From assembly GCF_009905375.1 (NCBI RefSeq), contig NC_133650.1, positions 299,893,957-299,957,956 of the forward strand: a stretch of DNA of 64,000 bases. Reading direction: 5' to 3'. The first letter of the stretch is position 1. Each line of letters opens with the position of its first letter. The translations under genes were made by a program, and so were the position numbers. Under the pieces are notes generated by a model. That model saw only the letters and a program-made list of their open reading frames with translations, was not told where the DNA came from and did no database searches. Positions 36,024 through 48,000 of this stretch are shown here, in pieces. This stretch comes from Apium graveolens (taxonomy: Eukaryota; Streptophyta; Magnoliopsida; Apiales; Apiaceae).

Positions 36024-39000
36024 ATGTCGGCCGCCGGTAAATCCCGATCCATCAACTCGTCTTCCAACTCAGTGAGTCCCTCCGAGTCTCCGTCAAAACT
36101 CACTCTCTCATCTCATCAAATCAAGTACTGCTCTCAAGCTCTCGGTTTTCTCAAGGATAAGAGAATTAATCATCCTCGCTCACTGAGTCACGAGTTCGAT
36201 ATCTTGCAGGTTGTCTATACATATCTATCAATCAAATATTTTGTTGTGTTCTGTGTATTTTATTGCTCCTTGGTTAGGGGGATTGACACGCATTTTAAGG
36301 CTCCCCTAAGTATTGTTGCTAAATAATTTTTAATATTTTTTTCTTTTGAAAAAAAATATAATGTTTAAATTTTTATACTGAAAAAGAAAATTTTAAAAAT
36401 AAATCATATAAGTATACTTTATAATAGCCTTAAAATGAGCATGAAGAAAAAATATGTAAAAAAATGAGTGGGACAAAGGGAGTATGTATTTTGTAATGCT
36501 GTTGAATTTTCGGATTGTGTATGATATAGATAATCTTTATTAGACTATATATTATATTGTGATTCGATGGTTTTAACTCGATTTGTGTTTTTAGGGTTTT
36601 GTGCTGGGGAAGTTAAAGTTGTGCATTAAAATAACTAGGTTTTGATATTAATGCGATGCGGTTGAGGTTTTGTGAATTATATGTAAAGACGTTCATCGTC
36701 AAATGCAAATATATATATTCTATGTTTGTGTTATTAGATTTGAAAGATGCAAACCTATATAGGAAAATGATAGAGGTACCTGAAATCTGTTACCAAAATA
36801 TTTTCTCAATGCTTATGTGCAACCTTGTTAATTAGTATCTTTCATGTAATAATATGGGACCCCACGTGTATACATATGCGCCCACAAATTGATACGTGAC
36901 AAGTATTATGCCACGTTATTTGGGGGAAAGTTTCGGGAACTAATTTGGGGTACCTCGCACTACTCGGAGGTAAATAAAGGGAATTATGTACTTTTTAAAA
37001 TGTAAGTAATGCTAAGCAAATGCGCAATCTTTTAATTAACTAAAACATATTTGATATTACTATATTTGCAGGGTGTGTATTTTATTGCCATCCTAAAATG
37101 ACTGAATGAGTGAACAATTAATGTTACTGGAAAAACAAGTTGTTTCTAGGCATGCTTTTGTATATTTGTTTAATCAATGATCACCTTGACCTTCTACGAT
37201 TAATTTGTTGGTATTAGTAGCTCCGTTACCCTTATATATCTTTGTCGTTAACTTCAGCTAAGATTACTGTCTGGTAGCATTATTTTTATTGGCTGTTGAG
37301 TCTGTTGACTCTTACATGAGCCCATTATAATGGATATGTTACGGAATTTAGCTTATTAAAAAGTGTTGCTTCAGCATTTTCAATTTGTCGTGGAACTGGA
37401 ATTTCAATGGATTGAATTCATTACAATGTTAGACCACCATTTAGTCATTTCTCTGTAAATGCGGGAATAGTAGTAATTTATGTATTGCTCTGCCTTTTTA
37501 TGTATTTCTTGAGCAACTGGTGCTCTTGCTAGAGTACTTTTGTTCTCCATTTGATTACTAATCTATATATTCTTATTCACAGGCCAATCGGATGAGAGCA
37601 TTGGAAGGGGAACATAGGTGTTTAGTGGCCTACAACCCAAATAATATTAGCAAGAACCGTTATACAGATGTTGTACCATGTATGCTAAAATAATTCTGTC
37701 ATTATCCAATTTTTTTTTAGTTATTTGCTCATTTATTAAAAAAATAATCTTATTGAACTGCATTGCTATCAGTTGATGATAACAGGGTTGTCCTGAACCC
37801 ATGTAAAGATCATCAAACATCAAGCAAGGGATATATCAATGCAAGCCTTATCACGGTAAATTTAGATTTTATTAATTAAATATGCCAAAATGGTTCGCAC
37901 AGTTAATGGAAATCACTGTTAGTGTCAGAAACATATTCACGTTTTCTGACTCAGAATTTCTGCTTGTAGACTTCTACATCTGAAAGTATTTCACGGTTCA
38001 TAGCTACACAAGGTCCAATGGCCCACACCTGTGAAGATTTTTGGGAGATGGTACTCCAATATCGCTGCCCTGTAATTGTGATGCTTACTCGATTGGTTGA
38101 CAATTACAAGGTACCTATGCCCCTATGCTAGATTGCTAGATGTCTATTAGATCCATCAGGTTGTACTTGTACCTATGCTACCTGTCTTAGAGATGCTTAT
38201 TTTACAAAAGGCAGAGGAAAAAAACTTGATTCCGTGATTATTTACCAAACTAATTGTATCTTTTTGATAGAAAGCAAAGTTGGGTCATTTACAAGTGTAA
38301 ATGTTTATCAAACTAATTGTATCTTTATTGATAGAAAGCAAAGTTGGATAGGAAATGAAAGACGATGTCAACGGTTCATGAAAAACAAATCAAGAATCCC
38401 TACAGAAACCACTATTGGACAATATAAATTAGTATAAAAGAAAATGATTACCTGGGTGTATAATGCTATGAAAAATTGGTGTTTTGATATTTGTTTTGCA
38501 ACCAGAAAGTGCATCCATAAACTATTACTGGAGATGCTCACCTTTGACTCGTGTCAGCTGCCAATTAATTCTGTAGTTCTTTAACCTCTAGTCAAACCAT
38601 TTTATTGACGTTTCGACATGACAGACAGGAAATGCATTGTTATATGCTTATATTACAAGTGTTATCGTAGTAAACCATTTTTTTGTCACTGTCAGTATTC
38701 AGTTGCACACTTGCACTACAGGATTAATATATTTTAATACTCTATTTTCGTTTCTTCATTTGTTTAGGCTCCTGATTCTTGTACTAATTTCTTTTATGCA
38801 GACACAAAAATGTGGAGATTATTTTCAGGCCGAGGACGGTCAGCGAGAATTTGGCAAAATATGCATCCGTACTAAATGTACAACGACAACCAGAACTTCA
38901 TTAATTCTGCGTAGTTTGGAGGTCAAGTACAAAGAGGTAAATTTGTAATTGGAGACGGCTCTTTGTAGCATTGCAAGATCCTATTTCTGTTTTGCATAGT

Positions 39001-41945
39001 TTTCACCCAAAAATAAATAAAGTTAGGTATAATAAAGACTTATTTTTAAGAAGTTGAGGATGTATTATAATGTCTATACAACACAATGAAATATCACATG
39101 AAGGTGCTATGTTCTTATTGACAATTTTTTTCCCTTTTTTATAATATAAGTTATGCATGGCCTGCTTTTTAATTGCTGTCATTATACTCTCTTAGGCTTA
39201 GTCTGTTCCTTTTGATACAAAGTAGGTTATTTCCTCCCTAGATAAAGAGAGTACGTCTGTCATCATATTTTCTTATGCTTAGTCTGTTCCTTTTCAAGAG
39301 TGCGTCGGAGATAACTTATAAGTTATAATTATTGAAAAACTATGATAGGTTATCTTCCCCCCTAGATAAAGAGAGTGCGACTGTTGGTTGTAGCCCGGTG
39401 CACAAAATGTTTGTGCTGTCACCCGTGCATTCTAAACCATTCTCTTTCTCAACTATACAACTAATTGAGTTTTGAATTCCTTTCATCATACTTATCTCAA
39501 TATAATGCATATCTCCGATATAACGAAAATAACATGCACAGAGGAATGACAGTCAACATAAAATTAAATCTATGTGCTTAATGTACAAGTCTATAAAGTT
39601 TAAGTAATCTGATGATGTCTAGAATGGGACATCGTAAACATAATATTTATAGTGTCATAAGAACCGACAATGTTGGAAAACTGAAATAATTACACAAAGA
39701 ACTAGAGAAACTCTCCTGAAGCCAAGAGAGGTTGTTGTTGTTCCCCAGAAAAATGTTTATTTTTAGATTTTCCTGTGTTTGCTTGGGCTTTGGAATTTTT
39801 TTTTCTGGAAATTGTTCTCTTTATTTATTTGACTTTCTGGAAAATGTCTTTTAAGTTTCTTGTGTTTGTTTGATGTTGAGGAAAATAAAATATTTTCCAA
39901 AGGAGAAAATTTCTTGACATATCTTTTCAAAAGAGAAAATCATTTTTCAAAATAAACATTTTCTCACCATTTTTCACAATTTTTTCATGATAGCAAAATC
40001 ACGATAAAATATTTTCCTGCAAATAATTTCCAGACAAATATTTTCCGAGAAAATTATTTAAAGGAGTATTCTCCGGGAAAAATGTTTCCAAAATTTAGTT
40101 ATTTTCCGGAAAACAAACAGAGCCTTAGGCGGAGACGCCGTTCTCCCAAGGATTTCCATACCTGCAGGAAGGAGAAATGAAAATGGAACAAAACCTGTTA
40201 CCAGAGAGAAAGGTGAAATGCTCAGTTTGAAGTTAGTTCAATGCCAATAAGCTAATGAATAAGCAAGTAAAATGATAGAATTAGGGGATGCTTATTCTTA
40301 GAACACCGATTTAAACTACCAAACTTAAATTATTAGATAATAGCTATGCTATGTATAGATATATATACATATCATCTTCACGTATGTTATCTTCACTTGC
40401 TTTCTGGGCGTGCTTAAGGCGAACATTGTTTTACCATAAATCTTGTTATGGAAACTTCTAGGCAAAGTATTTTTCTCTTTTCCATCAAAACAGTTAAAAT
40501 GAGACTTGGAAATATTTAGTTAAATGTGATGTTTCCTTTGTGTTATCATGTGTACCCAAAACATGAAACGAAACGCGAAAGTAGAAACCCAAACACGTTT
40601 TTTTTGTGCAACAAATATGCGGGATCTAGTTATAATAATTGATGTGTTACTGCTAGGTTCCACCAAATGAAGTTGTCTATGTAGTTGGTGAAAAGTACAG
40701 ACATCCCCCCTCCTCAAGTGAGTCGATGGAAATGTTTATCATTTACAAACAATGACAGTTACTTCCTTATGACTTGTGAACATGTATAAATTTTGGAATC
40801 ATTGTTTTGTGTATCAAACAGATTACTAGTACAGACTTTAGTGTTTTTTCTTGTTGCCTAAAGTGTTTCTTATTCATTTTAATAAGATTCTCTACCTGAT
40901 TACACCTACTAGATAGTAACCATTCGTATGTCCTTACTGTTCTTTCAGTCTAAAGAACCGCCACTAAATGTTTTGCATATTATGTATCCTGAATGGCCGG
41001 ATCATGGAGTTCCCCAAGACACCCTTGCTGTTCGTGAGATTTGGAGAAGATTATGTACTGTACCACCTACCGCCGGACCTATTGTGGTGCACTGCAGGTT
41101 GACCTCTCAGTTTAATGAAATTTCACACTTTTGGGGATGATAGTATATTAAATTTTCTTTGAAACATATTCTACTACTTCACAGTGCAGGTATTGGTAGA
41201 ACTGGCACGTATTGCACGGTTCACAATACAATTCAGAGGATTCTCGCAGGAGATATGTCTGCTTTGGATCTTGTTAAAACTGTATCCATATTCAGATCAC
41301 AGCGAATGGGAATGGTTCAGACAAAGGTATATGTTCTTTGCCTCTTAGAGTATTGTTCTATCCTAATTCCCTCCACAAATTAATTAGGTACAAAGTTATG
41401 ATTCAGAGACTGATTATCTCATTATATCCTCGCCTAAAATGAGACCCATATTTGCATAAGAACTACCTGAGCACCACAGAAATACACTTAAAATACCTGC
41501 CATGGTTAATTTTGTAAATAACTAATTTGTTTAATTTTTCCAAGTTCTCAGGGTTCGTAATGTAGGGTTCTGACTAGAATTTTACTCGTGTACTTCTAAT
41601 TATATATTTTTGGAGCAGTTGAAGTATAAGTTTTCATAAGAGCGGTAACCCATAGGTGTCTGTTTTCTTTGATAAAGCGATCAAATATATGTGGCGGAAA
41701 ATATCTAGTTCAGGAAAATTTTCAGTCCTCGGTCAAGGTCCAAGATGTTTCTGAATTGTACACTTAATGGAATCAACGAGGGGCTTTCAGTTCCTCTGCT
41801 TTTGCATAGGGTGTTTTACTTCTATTCTTATGTTAACCTATAACTTTGCATTGTTGTTTAGGAACAATACTTTTACTGCTATGATGCAATTATTGAAGAA
41901 CTAGAAGACCTTATATCAGCATACAATGGTCGCATGAATTCCTAA
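36024..41945 (+). CDS. PTP1: Protein tyrosine phosphatase, PTP1 type (8 exons)
   Basis: A soluble phosphotyrosine phosphatase; in Arabidopsis PTP1 dephosphorylates MAP kinases (MPK3/MPK6) and is sensitive to oxidation. I place exons at 36,024-36,209, 37,583-37,679, 37,773-37,855, 37,970-38,110, 38,802-38,936, 40,949-41,097, 41,185-41,326 and 41,862-41,945. All introns are GT-AG and phases join cleanly, giving 338 aa against about 340 in Arabidopsis. Seen motifs: NRYTDVVP (recognition loop), FIATQGP, the WPD loop [10 protein letters not shown] (residues 227-236), the P-loop [10 protein letters not shown] (262-271, catalytic Cys263, Arg269) and the Q-loop QTKEQYF (309-315). The P-loop Ser264 codon is split by intron 6. 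All catalytic residues are present, so I expect an active enzyme. The N-terminus is Ser-rich without a signal peptide. Intron 1 contains a MITE remnant; intron 5 is 2 kb. Confidence 0.95.
36280..36484. mobile_element. MITE, family A copy 2, in PTP1 intron 1
   Basis: ACACGCATTTTAAGGCTC near 36,287 and TAGCCTTAAAATGAGCATG near 36,425 are the inverted arms; the right end GTGGGACAAAGGGAGTA is preserved, while the outer part of the left end is degraded. It shares its core with the MITEs at 23,974 and 50,031. Confidence 0.6.
38245..38370. repeat. 63-bp tandem duplication in PTP1 intron 4
   Basis: CAAACTAATTGTATC...GATAGAAAGCAAAGTTGG occurs twice at an offset of about 63 bp, with a one-base difference in the T run. 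It is intronic and has no coding effect. Confidence 0.8.
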
Positions 41946-44230
41946 TGGCATGCTTGTTGTTTTTGGGCGTTGGATCTTATTTGGCTCCATGCACCATATG
42001 ATCTTAGATCCTTGTGGAGGATGCTAATTTGTATGTTTATATTTCTAGAGTATATTAGGATTTTACTTGCCGTACTTTGTTTTACCTTATTCTTTCTGCT
42101 ATAATTCATTTCTTGAGAAATGGGTCATTTCAGTGGAGGTACACTGTAAAGAACTCTATAAAATTAATTTCTTACCTTTCCCCCCCTTTCAATATCTATG
42201 GACCGGAAGTTTTTTAGGCTATTGTTTCGAAGTTGCTAGTTACTTTACAGACCAAGCCTGAATGTATATGTGCGTTTTCAAGGTGATTGGATCTTTCTGA
42301 AGGAAATGTTGTCATCCATATTACTGTCGGCAGCACAAAGATCCCCATTTCACATTTTTTTTGGAGGGGGGAGATTCTCGTTTCACATAGTAAATGCTCG
42401 ATTTGCCTAATTTGCTAAACAATGTACCAGGCCATTAGCCTCTCTCCTCACAAAATTAAGGTTGAGGAATTTATGCCGTCATGTTTCAAACCAATCTATG
42501 CAAGTTATGATAGTTGTAATGTGGGTTGCTTAGGAAATTGTAAGCATCCGAGTATGTGAGGGGGTGTTCCCAACTACTGGAAAATTGCATGACATTATAC
42601 TTGCAAGAAGTAAACTAGATTATGAAACATAAGAATCTGAGAATCTTTTAGCAAACCTCTATTCAAATACCGCAATCATTAATCATGTAATTACGTTGGA
42701 AATCAAGGCAAAAATTTGGGCTGTATTATGTAGGCACTGAGGGGATGGATGATGGAAGGGAACATGAACATCCCCCACCAAAAATTCTAACAATCTCAGT
42801 CCTTAGTTACATACACTATACAACCATCACATTCCGTCTGTATTGTCGGTGAAAAATGTCCATTCCGTTGTATGTTTTGACTTTGGCCATAATCTCAAAT
42901 TTGTTTGTTACAAGATTCTTCCGTCAATACTTTTGAGAAAAAAAAATGTGGGTTTGTTTTGAAAGCAGGTATGTTTTATTTTTTATCCTCTTTTTATTTC
43001 TTGTACGATTGCAATGGTGCAGTAGAGGTCCCGGAATGGCTTTCAGTGACACTTTAGACTCGGTCATATGGAGGCCGGTCCACAAGGAAGACTAGTGAAC
43101 AGCGACATGCTAATTGCAATTTTGTGCTATGCCGTACATGTTGAATGGGAAAGTATTGATTAAAGTTTGATCCTTAATTTGATTTGATTTTTATTAAAAT
43201 AAAGGCAAGAAATTGTAAAAGAAAATCAAATATGTATATAAAACAAATCTTCACACTTTCTCGTAGACACATGAACCATAATCACAACCATATTTATTTA
43301 CCCGTTGATTCTATTATTATTCAACAACCTCCAAATTTATAGTCTTACCTAATTTCAACCAAAAATTTACTATCACATTTTACATAAATGGGCCCCGTTC
43401 CTTTTACAGTCTTATAAGGCACTGCTCACGTTTTGTAGAAAAAGAAGAAACAATGAGAAATCGAAAGTTTTTCCTAACTTTGCTCTTAACCGAAAATATT
43501 AGCGAACCAGCGAATTCAACAAACAAATGGGATCGGGAGATTAATACTTTTAGCACGCTGTTCCACGTTATTAATTATTTTTGAAATAATATAGGCATAT
43601 TTTATTATAACTTAAAAATAAACATATATGATAAAATTCTCTCAAAAAATACTATTAAAAATAAACATATATGATAAAATTCTTTCAAAAAATACTATTA
43701 TTTTAGGATGGAGGTATAAAAAATTAAAAAAATTATGTGTTCATGCTTTATCTGTCAATTTTAAGTTGGTCAATATTATTTTCAGCAATTAAACTTATCA
43801 GAGCATTTTCAATGGATAAAAATCTTTAGGTTAAAAAGTATCAAACATACTAAAAATAATTATTATAGATATAATGTAAAAAATTATCCTCTTCTATTAG
43901 CTATATTTTAGCCAATTTATCTATGTTGGCTATATTTGTTAATAGAACTGAAATTATAGTGAAATTATAAATCATATATTTTTATAATAAAATAAAATAT
44001 ATTTTTTATAATAATTTAAAATAATAATAACATACTATTTTTAAAAAATAGTCCATCAATATAGCCAATTTCATCTGAGTAAATCAGCTATCAGCTTATA
44101 GATTCGATAAATTTTATATTATTATTATTTTATCTATTTTAACCGATCATTTCAGCTAATTTCGGTATACTCTAACGTGACCCTGTACATAATTTTATAT
44201 TCATTTGTTTCTTGTTAAAAAAATCAAAGA
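41946..44230. other. Intergenic between PTP1 and the PSI gene
   Basis: The first few hundred bases are probably the PTP1 3' UTR. I see no further gene. A 43-bp direct duplication (AACATATATGATAAAATTCT) lies at 43,614-43,700. The AT-rich stretch 43,800-44,180 has several TATAGCCAATTT-like repeats on both strands and may be an old MITE. Confidence 0.6.
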
Positions 44231-45039
44231 TGTAACCGTGAGGAGTGATTGACTCGAGAGAGGAGGAGAGTGAAGTCTAGCTTTGGTGTGTGTCTGACTC
44301 AGTCAGCTTAATTCAGACAAACAAACAAAGAATCACAACTTACATTTATTTTTATTGTTATTATATAAGTATGTCTTTGTTATCATCATCATCCTCATCA
44401 TCCTCCTTTTTATTCTTGATTCACTGGTATTCTAGTAGTTGGAAGAATCACCAAGAACAAAAATATATAAGCATACTTTGATACATACATACATACATAC
44501 AGTTTATCTTTCAAGTCACAGGCAAGCATCATCTCCTTCTTACATGTCTCTTTTTTTACTCTCCTTTTATGCTTTAGTCTGTCTGCTTAATGGGTTTTGT
44601 TTGTTTTATTGGATTATTAATTTCAAGATTAATGCTTTTCTTAACTTTTTATAATAGCCCATGTTAAAATTTTCAAGATTTTTAAGTATTATGATGAAAT
44701 AGCCTTTGCCTGATCATGTGGTCTCTCTTTTTTCCTTTTTTCCTAATTGGTTTTTTTCTTTTCAATTTTATTGGTATATATGGCCTGATGCTAGCATTTT
44801 CAACAATAATCAATTTGTGGTATTTATGTTATATGGCAGGTATGGTAGGTTCTTTTAGGCCACAAAGCAAGCCGTGGATCGTTATCGTGATTTTTTAAGT
44901 AAGGTTTTGTCAGTTTATGCTGATCATTCTGAATTTATTTTTCGGAACTAATTTATAGATTTAATGTTTATGGTGTTACTTGGTGCTATACATTGAATCT
45001 GAACTGGACTGAATTTGTTAGGGGGTGTGTGTTAGCTTA
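44231..45039 (+). promoter_or_regulatory. Probable 5' leader of the PSI gene
   Basis: A GA-rich segment (GAGAGAGGAGGAGAG, about 44,255) followed by TC- and TCA-rich DNA is typical of a plant 5' UTR. CAG/GTATGG at about 44,840 and TTTGTTAG/G at about 45,020 could be the donor and acceptor of a leader intron. No ATG-started ORF here resembles a protein. The assignment rests on position and composition only. Confidence 0.4.
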
Positions 45040-48000
45040 ATGGGTGGATTTTGCTCAAAGAAATCAACTGAAGATATTGTTCCAACTGAAGAATTGACAC
45101 ATGGGAATGATAATCAGACCCGTTCTGAGGTGATTTCTCAGACTCAAGAATTGCCTGTTCAAGGAAATGACGATTCAACTTTGCCCTCTGCCCGAGAAAG
45201 CTTTGATACGCAATTGAGAGAGCCCTTTTCATTTCCTAATGTAAATGCTATGTCCTACGGAATGAATGCAAATGATAACAATGACGGAATACCTCGATTC
45301 TCTAGGGCATTGTCAAGCAATTCTAGCTCAACAAAATCTAAGCAGCTTACAAGTGCCAAGGTAAGCACAACAGGTCTGGAAGTGATTGCATTTTGTTGAT
45401 GTATTTCTTCCCCTTGTGTTCTTTTTATTTGTCCTTAAAATTCTTGCAGGTTGTTGCACAATAGGTTGTTTGTCCCTATAACAGTAAACATTTTTTTCTC
45501 AAGTGTCTGGAACTGAAAAATGCTTACGATATATTTTTAAACAAATGCCAACAACTGATGGTGAATGATAGAAAAAAGCAATTAAAAGCGCGATAGCTTT
45601 AGAAATCAGAGATAATATCAGTGAGGTCGGTCAAACCTGTATCAGATTCAAAATGCTTACCTCTCTGAGCTCTACTTCATTTTTAATGCTGCAGAGCAGC
45701 AGTTATATGTACTCTCTGTGTATCACAGGTTTCTGAAGTAGGTGGAATTCTTGGTAGAGCAGGAACTGCTGGGCTGGGGAAGGCTGTAGAAGTTTTAGAT
45801 ACACTTGGTAGCAGCATGACAAATATGAACTTCAGCAGTAATTTTGTATCCGGTGTGGCTACAAAGGGAAGAGAGATTTCCATTTTGTCTTTTGAAGTTG
45901 CAAACACAGTTGTGAAGGGTGCCAAACTTATGCAATCCCTTTCAGAGGAAAGCATTAGACATCTTAAAGAGGTGATACTTCCTGCGGAAGGAGTGCAGCG
46001 GCTAATATCAAAAGATACGGAAGAGTTGATGAGAATTGCTGCATCTGACAAGAGGTAAATACAGAGAGCACTATTTTAATTAAGCAAAGAAAGGAAAAAA
46101 AGAGAAGAGAGACAGAGAGCACTATTCTAATAATCTTCATTGTACATACACATACACAGTGATTATGTACATTTTATATGATCTAGATTTTGGTTGTAGG
46201 CTTTGGGATAAATGTTTGCAATTGTCGGATAATGATTATATTGCATTGTGATTGAAACAGAGATGAGCTGAAAACTTTCTCCAAAGAAGTGGTCCGTTTT
46301 GGAAATCATTGCAAGGATCCTCAGTGGCATAACTTGGACCGCTATTTTGAAAAGTAAATAGTTACTAGTATTCTTATCGTTCACTTAATTTCACACTGTG
46401 GCAACATTAAGAAATGCTTTATTTATGTGTAACGATAGGTCGGGTTCTGAACTTACACCTCATAATCAGTTGAAAGAGGAAGCAGAGACTGTGATGCCGC
46501 GAATGTTGACTTTAGTTCAGTACACAGCCGTGAGTATTTCTGGTCACTATAATGCACTTTGTTCGTTTTATTTCTGATAAAGAACTTGGATAATCATTCA
46601 TAGCAACCGAGAGAGCTGACACTTTAGGACATCGAAATACTCTAACAATTAGAATGTGGACGACATCCATTAGAAAACAACCCTGATAATTTTTTTCACC
46701 TGTTGAAAATCAACATATCCTGTGCAGCCAATGAATTTAACCTGTAAGAGATCCTAATCTCCGGTACCGGACGTAATGACGTGGAAGTAATCTCTGGCCA
46801 CCATATCTTACTTCAGATCATAGATTTGTGTACATGTTGAGACGTGTAGTTCTATAGTTTTTTATATCCATGAAATCAGACTAGAATTAGTTTTCTAGCC
46901 TAGGAAGCTAAGTTCAGATCTTTTGTATAATCTACACTGTTATACATTTTGTTATATAATCTTGACTGTTGTAGTTATTGATTTCTCAGCAGTTGTACTT
47001 GGGTAATAAACATTCCTTTAGATTTTCACCATAGTCAGCTGTGAGATCTTGATTGTGCAGTCTGTTGATGAACTGATTATGGAATGGTGAGAAAGAAGGC
47101 CGCCCGTTTGATGAATAGCGTAATATATATAATTGAGCTACCAACAGAGTAATCTAGTAACAAATGAAAACAGAGAAATCAAGCTACTAACAGAGTAATC
47201 TTGTAACAAATGAAAACAGAGAAATCAAGCTACTAACAGAGAAATCTAATAACAAACGAAAACAAGGAGATGAAATTAAGAAATCTGTGAACGATCACAG
47301 GTGGCATCATAAAATGTTAATGCTTTTAGTTTGATTTGGAGCAGTGAAAATATATCATTTTAATCGATGAATTTTGTATCGACTCTAAACAAAATTATTT
47401 AGATAAATTCTAAAGAGTTGGGACTTTTTTTTTGAAGTTAACCTTTGAAACATATTTATTGTTTTAAGTCTGTCTTTTTTCTAAAGAACAGATAATTGAG
47501 AATCCTATGATGAACATTATAATAGCTCATTTATAAGTGTAGGCCCCTAATTGATTGCTTATATGGCTGACTGCATGAACCGACCCTTGCTATACTAAAC
47601 TGCAAGCTGGATATGCAAAAAAGTATCACTTCGAACTTCAGGTAACAAAGTAATGCTAACTGTTGCAGGAATTATATCATGAGTTGCAAGCATTAGATAG
47701 ATTTGAACAAGATTATCGGAATAAACTTGAAGAGGAGAACAGCACCAGTGCTTCTCAAAGAGGTGCATATTCTGGTTCTACGATATTCCCTACTTTGAAG
47801 ATATATTACTAATTACTGTTTCCAATAAGATCTTAATGACTTACATGTTGATGGTTGCCATGTACTTGTACTAATACCTAGAATTATATGTGATAGAAAG
47901 TTAACCTACTTCCTATTTGTACACTATGTTCCCAATACTTTTATGAGCACAGTTGGATGACTCAAGTGGTTAAGAGTTTATCCTCTGTCGTCCCAGAACC

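Noticed and set aside
35828..36103. Minus-strand reading frame over the PTP1 start
   Set aside because: It overlaps the PTP1 first exon and leader in antisense and has no recognisable domain.
36024..36326. Single 100-codon gene at the PTP1 start
   Set aside because: Translation past 36,209 enters intron 1; only the first 62 codons belong to the PTP1 protein.
40657..40720. Possible extra PTP1 exon after an AG at about 40,657
   Set aside because: Including it would break the join between VKYKE and [11 protein letters not shown], which is the expected order in PTP1 proteins.
45025..45039. Upstream extension of the PSI protein (MCVSL before MGGFC)
   Set aside because: The triplet at 45,025 is not ATG, and the ATG at 45,040 gives the conserved myristoylation start.
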